A stretch of DNA of 64,000 nucleotides from contig JARKIF010000023.1 of NCBI GenBank assembly GCA_029378245.1, positions 806,001-870,000 of the forward strand, written 5' to 3'. The notes below the pieces were generated by a model. It ran no database searches, was not told the DNA's origin, and was given only the letters and a program-made list of their open reading frames with translations. Below are positions 33,790-46,033 of the stretch, piece after piece (the first letter of the stretch is position 1; every line of letters starts with the position of its first letter). Source of the stretch: Roridomyces roridus. Its lineage: Eukaryota; Basidiomycota; Agaricomycetes; Agaricales; Mycenaceae. Position numbers and translations under genes: made by a program.

Positions 33790-34560
33790 TCATCTCGAAG
33801 ACTGATTCTGCGGGGAAATCTGGGCTGCGTTCTGGGATCTGGGCTAACCTGCTGGTTATCTTCTCTAATCTGGCCCTCTTTCTCTGCGGCTGTGAATCTC
33901 AAAGATTTCTTTGCACTTCTTCTATTCCACGTACTATTATTCTCTCCCCACAACGTTGGACAAGCGCATTGAATTTGGATATTCTGACGTCTCGATCGAT
34001 GCCCAAACACCAGTCTGCCCAGAGCGTTACCCCATTCGACTCGGGACCGAATCATCATGTGTATGATGGTGCCTCTTGTTTCTTCCTGTCTAGTGGCGCT
34101 GCACAGTGCAATGACCGTTGGATTCTGGCCTCGAAGAATAACGCTACAGGAAACCGGGAAATGATGGCCGTCTGCTCGAAAATTCGAATGGGGCTCCCGT
34201 ACTGCAGGCGCATTTCTCGTAGCAGCTTTAGCTTTCTCGGCTTGGTCATTGGTATACCTCCCTATACTGACTTCAGAACACTTCGGTCAAGGTGCGGCTG
34301 TAGCCAATGTCTGGCTCCTAGTCATCTTCGCTCCCGAGGACTGACTGATTCTGCTTGGATTCTGCGCTCTGCGCTCTGGGCAAGTCTATTATCTTCGCTA
34401 CTCTGCCCATCTTTATTCGCTAAGCTCTCCTCGGCTCAAAATCTCCAGATCTGGGTCATGAACGTCCGACAGTCGGGTCTCCCACACATAGACCTGCTGC
34501 CCGTACCGCTCACGAGAAACACGGCCAGCCCCGCGGTGGTGCGACGCTAGGAGAACTTAG
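33790..34560. repeat. Repeat-family copy upstream of O-methyltransferase copy 2
   Basis: This stretch contains the GTTACCCC..TTCGACTCGG, CGAAGAATAACGC and CTGCTCGAAA words in the same order as at 28.4-30.2 kb. The CAGTCGGGTCTCCCACACATA block (about 34470) also matches 30340, so the repeat was duplicated together with the adjacent methyltransferase gene. Confidence 0.6.
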
Positions 34561-34709
34561 GGGCAGCTGTCCTCTCTGGTCTCCCCCAATCTTCACCCAC
34601 GGTAATTCGGTCCTCGGCGTGTAATGACTTCCAGATGAAGGATAGCGGTTATCGAGGAGGTATTTATACCTTCATATCGCCGCGCTGTCACTTTCTCTTG
34701 CCCACATAC

Positions 34710-37700
34710 ATGCCTCCCTTGACCCACCTGCGGCAGCTAGCGGAGCTCATCCTGCAGTCGGTGACGACGCTCGAACGGATCTCGCAAGAAACGAATGCGA
34801 TCATACCCACTTTAGACGACACGGGTGTCTCGCGATCTGAGGCCTTCAAGGCGAATGCTGAGGCGATGACGGCCTCTCGAGTCATTGCGGCTGCTGGTCT
34901 ACAGCTGGCGGCCCTCGCGAGGGAACCGCATGAAGTGATGTTCGATGTTGTGCACGAGGTGAGGGTCAACCTTTGGCTTCTAATCAGTCTATTGATACTT
35001 CGATAGTCTTACAAAGGCGCTGCGTTACGCGTCTGCGTCGAGGGTAATGTGACCGAGATCCTGAGAGAAGCCGGGTCTGAGGTGGGTGATATATCGGATT
35101 CCCGTATGGGCGGCTGAGCACGTAGGGTCTTCACGCGGACGAAATAGCCGCCAAGGCTCACATTGACGGGGAAAAACTAGGTATGATTCTCTATTTTAAT
35201 GCATATCTTCCCTGCTGAACGCCTGCAAGCTCGGATTATGCGCTACCTAGCGTCCCATCACATATACCAAGGAATGTCCCCCGAAACCTTCGTCAATAAT
35301 CGCCTTTCAGCTGTGTTGGACACAGGCAAGCCCGTGGACCAGCTACTCTCCAAACCTCACTTGAAATATTCCAATACTTCGGGATTTGCAGCCATGGCTT
35401 CCTTCGTGTGCGTTACTTGATTTGTGATTAAATCTCATTCCCTGAATTCCTTCCTGGCCTTGGGCATGGGACGGCAGCTACGACTCAGCTCTGGGAGACC
35501 ATATCCAATCCTGCCACCGCATTTTCGTCGCGAGTGCTTGATAGTGCGCTCCATCGTGCACATGGCCTTGATGTTCCTCTCTGGGTCACTTTTGAGCAAC
35601 CAGGCAGAGAACCTGAAAGGCAATTGTTCGAGATGGTCATGCGAGGTGTGTGATTCAATTTCTATGTGAGTGCCAGTCTTGATGCCAAGCTGTAGCATAC
35701 AACAATATGCAACCTGCATCCGCCGTGTTGGAAGGTATTTATTTCTGCGGCGGGAATCTCACATCAAACCAAACTCATTGATGTTTGATATTTCCAGCCT
35801 ACCCATGGTCTGAGCTCACCTAGTGTACCTACGGAATGCTGACTAATGGACCTCGATGGTCCCATTAGATGTTGGTTTGATGGGGCCTTAGAGGTCCCCG
35901 GCGGAGGTATGTAATGGCAGCGATGACACACGTAGCTATTTTGGGCGCATCCACCGCCTCCGCCAGTCGAACCGGGACCACCGCCACAGGCGGGAGCATT
36001 GTTCACGGCTGCACCAAGGGGCCCGATACACGTTGAGCACACCTGCTATGCAAGCAGCGAGTCCGGTGCGGTGTGGAGACGGATAGGCAAGCGAACGGGC
36101 TGGTTTTGAGGGCAGTGCCAGGACCTCCGCCTGCGAGCAGGGGACGGCTTGCAGGCTGGAATCGGGTTCACCATGCAGGCCATACAGCACGCTTGTCGGG
36201 GGTAGGTAGTACACTGTATTGGAGGCAGAGGGAAGGCAGGGGAAGCCGTTTCGGCGTATGACTGGACCTCTTCTCGCGGGCGGAGGTCACCAGCAGGCGG
36301 CGGCAGCCTGCTGGAAATTGCCTTGTTACCCACATCATCCGTGAACAGTCGTAAGGTGCCGATCATACGTTGCATGTGGGTGGCAGCGGGACAGCGGCGG
36401 GACGGCGATTTGAGCTCGAAAAATTGTCCCACCACAGCCCGCGTGGCATCGCTCGACAACTTCATGCATTGGTGAGTGGCTTTAATGAAGACCAGTCATT
36501 CATTATCTATCTATTTTCTGACGAAAATCAATGTGACCGAGTGTTCAAAATGATTTAGGCCGCTCCTCGTACCTTGGAGTTGTACAGGCTAGGTTGCAAA
36601 CTCTACAGTAAGTATTGGCATCTAACGAGCCATGTAGAGCCCGCCGTAAGGTGGGGCTCCAGTTGTGAGCAGCAGACATACCTATACCTCCGCCACCACC
36701 AGACCTGCGCCGCCCCCGCCCGGATACGTGGTCGTCATTGAGGGCTTGATGCAAGTAACAGATGCAGATTGAAATGTAGAAGTGCAGGTGAGAGCCAAGG
36801 CCTTCATTTACAAAGCCTCGAGCCGTACCTCCGCCGCCACTTCTTTGGTACTTACTACTGATATTAGTTTGTCCTTCGGTCCTTGACCAACCATTGACAT
36901 ATTCAGGACGTTGTATGAATGGTGTGCTGTACACTGAGGCAAAGATGACACCGTGGCGGAGGCGAAGGTGACCGCGCTGAGGTGGCGGAGGTGTCGTGAA
37001 TCGTGATCGTCGAAGACTGTAGGCGTACGAGAGTCCACCTTCTGGTTGGTGGTGATTGATAGATCCAAGGCATGACCACGTAGATAGCCAGTTAGCCGCG
37101 GTTGGATGTTAGCGCAAAGCGGCGGTGGTGGTCAAAAGAAGGCGGAGGTGTCAAACACAGCCTCCGAGCTTCTTGCAGATCTGCGATGCAAGATTGATCA
37201 GCCAATCAGCAACCGAATAAAACGAGGATCACCTTGATTTCACTCGATAAGGGTCGTGTCAAAGCCACCTGGGCTCGGACCAACTTGCGATAACATTCAG
37301 AAGGCCGCCCGGGGTCACCAATTCAATTTCAAGTCCTGATCTATAAGGAACCTGTGAAATGCACAGTTGAACCCGAAAGGTAGACTACTTCTCTGTAGGA
37401 ATTGGTGTTCAAGTAATGCACTTGTTCCATATAAGACTGAAATAATTTCTCTGCTCCAGTATTACATCTCAGATACAATTCAACTGTTTCTTGTGGCTCA
37501 AGAACTTCCTAGGCTCCGAGAAAACATCCATGTTGAATTATTATACAAATCTCCGGAATGTCTGAAAACATCGTGAACTGATGAAGAGCTCTAGATTTTT
37601 GGATCCTGCTTTGAAATACAAGATGTTGGAGGTGTGATAAGCAAAGATTCAGTGAATTTGCCATTGCCATTCATGTATGAGATGTTGAAATCACCAAGAT

Positions 37701-39633
37701 TGATTGTGTTGGAAATAACGATTAATAACAGCCAATCCTTAGTGTCAAAATATAAGACAGAGGACGGGGACAGACAGTTGACAGTCTTGGTTATGCTCCA
37801 AAACCATGGAGATGGCCAAGAAAATTATGGAAGCTGGATCAACCACTCACCTCCACTCCGCCACCTCCGCCACCTGCGCTTGCCTTTGGCTCGCTTCGTG
37901 CTCGGCCCTCTAGCTGAACCCAAGCTCGTGCAGCTAACGAACAACGTGCCACTGACCTCTCTATACTTCGTTTACCTACCTGAGCAGTTAGTAAGGGCCA
38001 AAATTCCGAAACATGACCTGGAGGAGATTCTGATGATGGCGGTGGCGGAGGTGCGCAGGATGCTGCTCAGAGCCAATAGCTATTCCCAACCCCACATCCG
38101 AAGGGGAAACCCAAACGCAGACCGGCACCCGGGTGATTCATGGATAAGGATAAAGGATAAATCATGTTGCATTGCTCAGATTCGAACAATCCCTCACATT
38201 GTACTGTTCAGGAACCACAGAGTCGCTCCCATCCAATAAAATATCTTGATTCCTTCATCTATGCAATAATAGGGCCCTACCCGCAGAAATTGCTGCTCAA
38301 ACCGCTGGGCGCCGCTGGTGTCCAGCCGCTACAAACTCAATGTATTACCCGTCTTGCGTGCATGCCAGCAGTGGTGGGGATTCTATTCCCATTTCCCGCA
38401 TGCAAGCCACCTGTCCCCGTGAGCGGAGGCTGCGGAGGTCCCGCCGCACGTCGAACCTGGCTCTCCCCCTGCCTCCCCCGCCGCCTCCATTACATGCCCC
38501 ACCCACAAACCCCACGACATGCATATTGAACCCAAAAGGCAGGCCTGCACGCCGCCCCGCACGCAGGCGCAGGTCCCGGCGCTGCCCGCCAAAACTACCC
38601 TTTCCCTTGCCCACCGCGCTCTCCCCATCGCGCTTGACTTGCTGCTTGCGCGAAAGGTGCGCGCCACGCGCATTGGCCCCGTGGTGCACTGTTCCAGCCC
38701 ATGGCGGTGGTCCCGAGACGACTGGCAGAGGCGTCGGAAGCTACCAAAATAGCTTCCTGCGCCATCGCCGCCATTTCATACCTCCGCCGGGGACCTCTAA
38801 GGTCCCATCAAAACAACATCTAATGGGACCATCGAGGTCCATTAGTCAGCAATCCGGAGGTGCACTAGGTGTCTGAGCTCCAGCCCGGGTCCGTCGTCGT
38901 GGATGTGGGAGGTGTTGGATGGGTAGTGCTGCCCGTCGCCAAGGCTCATCCTCACCTTCGCATTGTCATTCAGGATAGCGAGAAAGTCGTCAAGGACGGG
39001 ATGGACGTGAGTGGATATCATCATTCCGATTATTTGCTAATCTTATGTGGTAGAACTGGAATGCACAGTTGCGGGAAGCCTTGCGTTCGGAACGGGTCAT
39101 ATTCCAGGGTAAGCGAAGCCGCGAACCGCCGGTGAATCAAAGCACTCAGAATATCCTAATGTTTGTAGTCCACGACTTCTTCACACCACAGAATGTTAAA
39201 AATGCCTCGGTATTCTTCATGCGGTATATCCTGCATGACTGGCCCGACGAAGACGTACGTCGGATTCTTGAGCAGCTTCGCCGTGCCGCCGAACCGCATA
39301 CTGTGCTCGTTATCCTGGATCACATTCTCCCCTTTACCTTTCGTGACTAGAGCGCTGAATATACTCTGGGGAATGATGCACCGGAACCACTTCTCCCCAC
39401 ATATGGGGCGGCCAATACCATGGGTTATCTGGAGGATGTTCTCATGAGTAAGGATAGTTAACTTGCTTGAATGACATGCTGATTATGATGCAGTGGTGAA
39501 TTTGAACGGGAAAGAACGAACGGTGGCGGACGTGGAGAAACTGTTGGATAGCACGGGATGGAAGTTGAAGCACGTTCAAAGGATTGGAGGGACTGTTGGC
39601 TTTTTCTTGCCGATTCATGCGGTCCCCGTGTGA
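34710..39633 (+). pseudogene. O-methyltransferase copy 2, broken
   Basis: The copy aligns exon by exon with 30571-32423, from ATG 34710 to TGA 39631-39633. Damage visible: (1) a 3055-bp element splits the SAM-motif exon at 35817-38871; (2) the SAM motif reads Asp-Val-Gly-Gly-Val-Gly near 38900, one glycine short; (3) a TAG replaces a Ser codon in the Phe-Arg-Asp-Ser block near 39348; (4) where copy 1 has the acceptor TTTCATAG, copy 2 reads TTCCTGG near 35452, so a splice acceptor is probably gone, and the unspliced reading meets TGA. The 5' and 3' exons remain close to copy 1, which suggests the duplication and decay are fairly recent. Confidence 0.85.
35817..38871. mobile_element. 3055-bp long-TIR element, 8-bp target duplication
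   Basis: Both ends start CACCTAGTG and match as inverted repeats for about 95 bp with few differences. Weaker inverted similarity continues several hundred bp inward. The perfect duplication TCTGAGCT flanks it (35809-35816 and 38872-38879), and removing one copy restores the exon sequence seen in the intact gene. The 8-bp duplication fits hAT or P superfamily. The interior has repeated GGCGGAGGT words and an AT-rich centre (about 37330-37850). No transposase frame was recognised. Confidence 0.88.
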
Positions 39634-41150
39634 GTAGCGTACGGAATTCATGTGGGAGATGGTTGCTAGTGGCACCCTGTCTTATTGCCTGGCAGCGGAC
39701 TTGCACTGTGAAAGAAGAACATTTGGTAAACCCTCTTAGCATACAGCACTATCCTGGGATATATACCACGAGTAACGGATGTTGGCAAACCAAGATTGTC
39801 CCGATGAAAGTGCCCGCCCCACCTCTGACTGTTATCCAACTGCCGCTTGTTCATGGGGCATGGGAAATTGTGACAGGGCTCAGCTTTGTCGTTTCAACAC
39901 CGAACATTCTTTCATCCGGGCTAGTGAATTCAACAATATTCTCCGCCGGTTCAAATTGCAGTCTTGCACAACGGGCACTGCAATTTCATGCACTCAAGCT
40001 ATGGTTGAAGACAATCCCTGCAACGGAAATTTCGTGACAGGACAGTGGTGCCTTCATACTATATGTAGCAGGAAGGTTGCCATGTCTCAGTCTAAGTATC
40101 CAGAGGACAATCCCAGGGAGGTGTGGCTGGGAGACTGAGCACGGACACCATGGGCGCTATTACAGGAGGCTGGACTCAGCTATGGAACTCATCGTGTGGT
40201 GGCCGACGCGGCTTCCGTGGAGTGACTTGAGTCTGGAACATCAATTTTGAAGTAAGCACCGATGGCAGCAGTGAGGCCAAAATTTCAGTCTCCGTGAGTG
40301 ATGCTCCAACGCCAATCATTGTCCAATCACAAAATTGCCGCAACATGGGAATCCAGCCTTGACGCATACCAATGGATTTCATTGGTTCAGTGGCTGTGTC
40401 CCTTGAAGGCATGGCTCTCATGAACCTCAGGGAACCAAATATCTTCTAATACTTATTGACCTCAAATCAGGTAAAACAGAGTGAGAGACTGCAGTTTACT
40501 GGTGAATGTTCAATCCGGCACCCAGTCAACTTGCTGATCATTGATCTCCGCCGGTGTCAATGGAGCTGATTGTGGCGTTGGGTCTGGACACCTCTTAATT
40601 AACAGGAAAGCCAATCTCACTGCTCGCTTAGTTAGTCCCACGGTGGGGTCCTTTCCTGCATCGTGGCATGCAGTCCAGAACACGGCGGAGACAGGGATAT
40701 GCCCCGCATGATGGTCTATGGCGGATGTTGTCCGTATGTGATCTAAAGCAGGCTCGACTGGGGTCCGGGGAAGACCCCCTTTGACACTGAACGTTGAACA
40801 CTCAAATACAAAAATTCCAAAGGCCATTTTTTATTTGCCTGAATGAAGCAGAAGTTACTTTGAGGACCGGAAAGATGTTCCACGCAGAGAACGGGTTAAA
40901 CAACCTGTACTTGATTTTCCCGCTTTTTCTTTTCTTAGGACTGGAAATAAGCTATTATGTACTCGCTGCGGGACGGATATGATGGTTTAGGAATCGAAAT
41001 AAACTATTATGTACACGGGCAACTTGAGCTGTGGGAACCTAGCCCTACCAAACAGGAAATTAACATTCCATGGTTGTAAATGCCGTTGCAAGCGCGGCGT
41101 GCTCACCTGGGTAACCAAGCCAAAACTGAGATATAAACAATTCGTGCCTC
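39634..41150. other. No gene resolved
   Basis: AT-richer sequence. Open frames are 60-160 codons without splice or start support. A minus-strand frame at 40510-40827 has a balanced composition but no motif I can name. A GAAATAARCTATTATGTAC word is repeated at about 40945 and 40997. Confidence 0.35.
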
Positions 41151-43470
41151 GTTATGGGCCGCTCTGTTGTCCCCATCCCCCTTGCTGAGACCCACGAGAA
41201 ATGGTACGGTTCGCCGCGCCCGCGCACCCTTTTTTCATCCTATCTTTTCCCAGAAGCCCGTTCACTTCGAACAACCCCTCACCCCGAAAAGCCCTCGAGG
41301 GTTCCAACCGGGCGATCCGCTACCCATCGTTCGCACTCCTTCCCCGTCCATTCTTCGAACGCTGACCTGGACAGAGTTGCGAGCACTGTAACACCAATCA
41401 AAAAGTATGTGTTCGCGGGCCACCAGGACGTCGGACGTGTGGACTCTGTCGGGAGTCCAACCTCCAATGCTCCCTCGTCAACAAGTCTCCGTCGACGATC
41501 GCCACTGCACCAGTTGCGCCGAGTATTCACACGACCCCGAGTAGCGGCATGCTGGCCTTGCTTGCGGCGGCGGCCGAAGAGCGGGAGGCGATGGAGAACG
41601 GTTCGAGTGACGCAGCCCAGTAACTACTTACGATTGAAACATGTACTTGAATCCCCAACACATCTACAGAATATTGTCCCCAACACATCTACGCAATGCG
41701 CCCAGTTTGTTTGCGTATGGCTCGTTGAATGACAAAGCCAAGGGCTGGATCATTTCAGATTGAGGAGGCCATGACGGACGGCCTACGCACCGCAGCTTCT
41801 GAGGCTGATCACAGCATCTTGCTTGTGAGACCCGACCGCTCGTGATCTCGCCCATCCACCGAGAACCATCGCCTGAGTACGCAGATACGTGACGGACTGC
41901 GTCCGCGCGTGCAGGGCAACGAAGAGGTGCTGCAAACAGACGCTTGTCCTGAGCCAGAACATTGTCAGCGCGGGGAAGAATCAGCTGGAGATGACACACC
42001 TGTAAGTACTAAGAACGTGAACCAGACGCCTCCACCTCCGCCTCCGCCTCCAGGCTCCAACTCTCCGACTTTCCTCCGACCTCCTTGCAATCGTGGACCG
42101 GATTGGCACACCTCTCACTCCCAGAGCATCCGAATTTGGCATCGGTGCAGAGCTGCAACGGCACAGCGTACGGGTGACCGCGGTCCCCACGACTTTGATG
42201 GCCGCGCTAGCACGAAACGCCCGCGTCTCGAGAAAAGATTCCTCGCTAATTGACGAGCGGCGATGGGGAGGCACATGGGGATCGAAAGAGGTCGCTAAAG
42301 GGAGAAGGCACGGTGGCGTTGCACGGCGTTGCAGCAAGCTCGAGGGTCGGCATATTCCGCGCCACCGCTGCAGACGCGCGTGACCCATGCACACGGATCG
42401 ACGGCCATCACTCGGGGGGCACCCGGCGGGGCAGCTATTGCCGCCAAGACGAGGAACACCGGCGAAGGTTCCGTGATGATCAACACTGGAGAGGGTTCAG
42501 GTCGATGGACCAAATGGCCAGTCAAGACAGCACGCACCGTGACCTCCAGGAACAACCCCATGGATGGACACACCCGACCTGGAGAGTGCTCGATTTTCCC
42601 CCATAACCAGACGGGCGCGCAGGGAGAACCAGCGAGACGGTTCCGTGAGGATCAACGCTGGAGAGGTTTCAGCTCGATGGACCAAATGGCCAGTCAAAAC
42701 AGCGCGCACCGTGACCTCCAGAGAGGAACCAGCGGGGGAACAGCGCAGACCCGGCGATGAACGAGCTTTCAGCACCTCGCTCAGCGTTGGGCGAGAGGGC
42801 TGAAGATGAGTAAGGTCAGCGAGGATGGATGAGAGTAAAGAAATCGACATGCTCGACATTGTCATCCGTCCCTCGTTGGGCGAGCACGCGGGAGATGACC
42901 AAGGCGGGAACACATCGTGAACGGGGACGCGGGGGGCAGAGCGACACGTTTACGACAGAGCCGTGGTGTAAGCTTCATAACGAAGGTGGGCCGGCACTCT
43001 ATAGACAATAATTGAGGTTAGCTACGACCGATGGGAAGGGCCCGACTTACCCTCCATCGTCGTAATGACCGCGCGTCTGCAGCTGACCTGGGGAAGTCAA
43101 CGCGGCAACCGGTCGCCAGGGGACGCGGAGGAAGCCTGAGGAGGAGAGGACGCAGAAAAGGAGCTGCGGGGAGGCGACCGTGCCCTTCCGAGAATGAGGG
43201 ACAAATCGATGCAAAGCCCACGACGTCCGCCTCTCGTCGACCAGTCCATGGCTGGCGAGAGTATGATGTGAATGAGCGCCACGTTGATGGAAGGGAGGAC
43301 GTACAGCCCAAAACTACCCAATCGGTTTGAGGGTCGTGGACCCAGTGCAACGGGAAAGTGGCTGCAGGGGAAGGGTTGCGGGAGTGCTCCAGGGTGCGAG
43401 GGGAGATCAGCCAGAATTTGCAGAAGGCGAAGGACACAGCAGAGGAAAATCACAATTGGAATTTCCATGG
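41151..43470. other. GC-rich region with unresolved coding potential
   Basis: Several frames of 60-190 codons overlap on both strands. The minus strand has splice-like words (donor GTAAGTCGGG near 43050 and acceptor-like CTATAG near 43005), and a hydrophobic frame at 43097-43468, so a minus-strand multi-exon membrane protein is possible. I could not close a gene model. Confidence 0.3.
42467..42724. repeat. Direct repeat, 86-bp unit at 172-bp period
   Basis: The block from GGTTCCGTGA to GTGACCTCCAG at 42467-42552 recurs at 42639-42724 with a few substitutions and no indel inside the unit. Both copies stay open in several frames, so they do not decide a coding strand. Confidence 0.7.
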
Positions 43471-45083
43471 AACCTCATGGAACGTGGTGGAACTTTCTGC
43501 TATGTCTGCTTGCAGGTTGCGATGGCAACGCCATTTGGGTGGTCAGTATGAACAGAGGGGCACCGACGCATGGAAACAACGCCCCGAAACTGAACGAGCG
43601 GAGAGTGCACTGCATGGTCGCCAGAGGAGAGAGAAGGACGCCACTGTCGCTGCCCAATCATGATGTCTGTGCCGGGAGCGTCACTGTGACTGTGACTGTG
43701 ACCCACCTGACTCCGTCTACCTCCGACAGCTTTTCTAATGTTCCTTTTGTTCCCTTTCTTCTCGAATTGCTCGCCGTATTGTCTTCCTGGCTCTGTTCTG
43801 CATTCCCCTGCGGCCGCCCTGAAGATTTGCACCACTCGCTTACTCCGGCCTAGATTGGCATGCTTTGGACATCGATCGTATCGAGATTCAAGGGTCCGTC
43901 GGTGGGATTGTCGGCTTGAAAGTTCAGCTGAAGTGTGCTGTACGTGTGCAGTATCCTGTATTGACATCCTTTCTCATTCACGCCCCCTCAGCTCCCATAC
44001 AATCCCAAGAGCCTCCGCCCAACCTCCTTGATGTCGGCTAGTCTCGAGTCCCTCCGCCTCGGGTGGCCGTCTAAGCGACTCAATACGACTCCGCCCATCG
44101 TCCCCGATACTCCAACCTCTTCTACAGCTGTAATACCCACCCATTGGCTTGGTCATTTTCCGCCGCCGCCGTTGGGACGCTGCCGGTCACACCAACGACC
44201 CGCTTACTGCATGCCAGCTGCGAGACCTGGCGTGCAATGAGCTTCTCCCGCTGCATTTACGAACCTCATTCCACGCCCCCTCCATGCTCGGGTCTGAGCT
44301 CGGGGCTTCGGCCAAGCTTCGGCGTTGTCGCAGATTCGACATCCGCGCATCCACTGATCCTCACCATTCGCTTCCTACCAAACCACGCATCCGATGGCGC
44401 CACCCTTCCGATTCATGCGTCTATGGGTATATGTGCTACTCCTCCGTCATCAACGCACGCCGCCGCTGCCTCCTTTCGCTTTTATTTCTTCCCTGGTACA
44501 GAACCCTCGCGAGTATCCTCTGGTCGCATTTCGGCTCCCTGTCCTTGTGTACTGCGGGTGGTGATGTGGGCCACTTGCGAGCTACTTTTTATGCACTTTT
44601 CTCTGTCTTCCTCGCTCTCCAAGTCCCGCATATCTTCGACATAGGTTCGGGGAGTCTTCGAGGTGCTCAATGGGCAACGTAGGAGTTTCGGACGCCAGCG
44701 CCCCATACACGCCGGCTACGTCCTCGCCCCGTGTTCGGTCTCCTGCCTTGTCTACATCGCACTGGGCAGATGTCGCTGGAGTCACGTGGTCCGCAGATTT
44801 CTTTCCTATTCCGTTCGTATTCACTACTCGGTACGTTACATGCTTGATCTCATTAGACGATTCCCCTCATCCCGCGCGCACACAGCCTATGCATCCCTCT
44901 CAATTACGCCATGTGAATCCACCTCCCGTTGCGTCATGAGTGTAAATTTGGAAGAGGAACGGCTGCTTTCTTGGCGCCGTTCTGCTGGCCTTGCCGCGTA
45001 TGTCTGGAACCCGGCGGAGTTCAGTTATATATGGCCAACTGCCAAGCCACGTATCATCCACTCACCACATCCCATCCCCGCCG
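43471..45083. other. No gene resolved
   Basis: Overlapping frames on the plus strand between 44028 and 45163 have atypical Ser/Pro/Cys-rich compositions and no consistent splice model. A short (CTGTGA) tandem of about four units lies near 43681-43704. Confidence 0.3.
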
Positions 45084-45470
45084 TTATTTCTCCGCCAGCA
45101 CTATCGTTTCCCCGCGCTCCACGTCCTGCTCCGGGTCCGAACGCCAGACCAGACGTCTCATGAGTAGGAGCACAAGCTCCGTGAGCCCGAACGCTAGCAC
45201 GGAGAAGCCTGTGGTGACTTTGAAGACCTCGAACTCCGAGGCGGCGCTGTACGCCGTTGCAGCCTTGTTGAGGTGCTCCAGAGCGACGGCGATGTGTGCT
45301 GCTGTCCCGCCGACGTAGTACTCCCCGGACAATTCGAGCAATTCGACTTGGAGCGCGATGCATCGGAGAAGGGCTACTGTGATGAGGTAGCTGAGGCCGA
45401 TGATCACGAGGAGGTCGCGGACCATGGGGAGCCATCCACGATTAGATTGTCGAGTTGGAGTGGGAGACAT
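45084..45470 (-). CDS. Small membrane protein, unknown family
   Basis: A single exon encodes 128 residues from ATG (complement of 45468-45470) to TAA at 45084. Residues 18-38 and about 90-106 are hydrophobic and probably span a membrane. Between them lies an Ala-rich helical region. The C-terminus is charged (Arg-Arg-Leu-Val then an acidic stretch). A TATA-like TATAAGAC lies about 57 bp upstream (complement of 45527-45534). The coherent hydrophobic pattern and clean start support a real gene. Function unknown. Confidence 0.6.
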   Translation of the reverse strand: MSPTPTRQSNRGWLPMVRDLLVIIGLSYLITVALLRCIALQVELLELSGEYYVGGTAAHIAVALEHLNKAATAYSAASEFEVFKVTTGFSVLAFGLTELVLLLMRRLVWRSDPEQDVERGETIVLAEK

Positions 45471-45534
45471 TGCCTGTGGAGTGGGTGCGAGAGGCTTCGG
45501 GGACCAAGCCTCCTAGCCATTTTGCCGTCTTATA

Positions 45535-46033
45535 CCGCTGAACTTATCCGTAGCGCGGAATAATTGCGCGGAAGTCGCGTTCATGGAAGGGTCAGCAGTT
45601 CGTGTGTCTGCCCCTACTTGTGTATATTGGGATTGTGCCGAGTGCAGAACAATGTATTTATGCAACGCCCCGGCGTCGATGCCGAGAATTCCTCGCTCTT
45701 GATTGATGCCAGGATTGCGATTGGTGGAAAAAATGCAGCCGAGCTGACGAAGGATAGATTTTCCGCTATCGATCAGTAAATGTACGTGGCAAGCCTGTTT
45801 ACTACAGAAACCCTGTTGGTATCTACAACTACACGTTCATTTTCATGTAATTATCGGACGGCTGTGGACGGGTGAAGTTGCAAGACAGGCCGAAGATGTA
45901 GGCAGGAAACCGATGATAAGGAACGTGGATGCCTTGTTCAGGCGGAGTTTAAAAATGGCCGAAAGGGCTCCCCTGGCTCGCTGGCCTCACGAGCAGAAAA
46001 GAAAAGGGTCGCGAGATCCCGGGCGGTATTCTT
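45535..46033. other. Intergenic
   Basis: Short spacer between the upstream end of the membrane protein gene and the 3' end of the NLR-type gene. No gene or repeat seen. Confidence 0.4.

Noticed and set aside
40739..40775. A pogo-like right end (AGGCTCGACTG) near 40753
   Set aside because: No matching left terminus or TA-flanked partner was found within several kb.
45025..45435. A 136-codon minus-strand frame overlapping the small membrane protein
   Set aside because: It is Arg/Pro/His-rich and is a shifted-frame shadow of the 128-residue hydrophobic protein.
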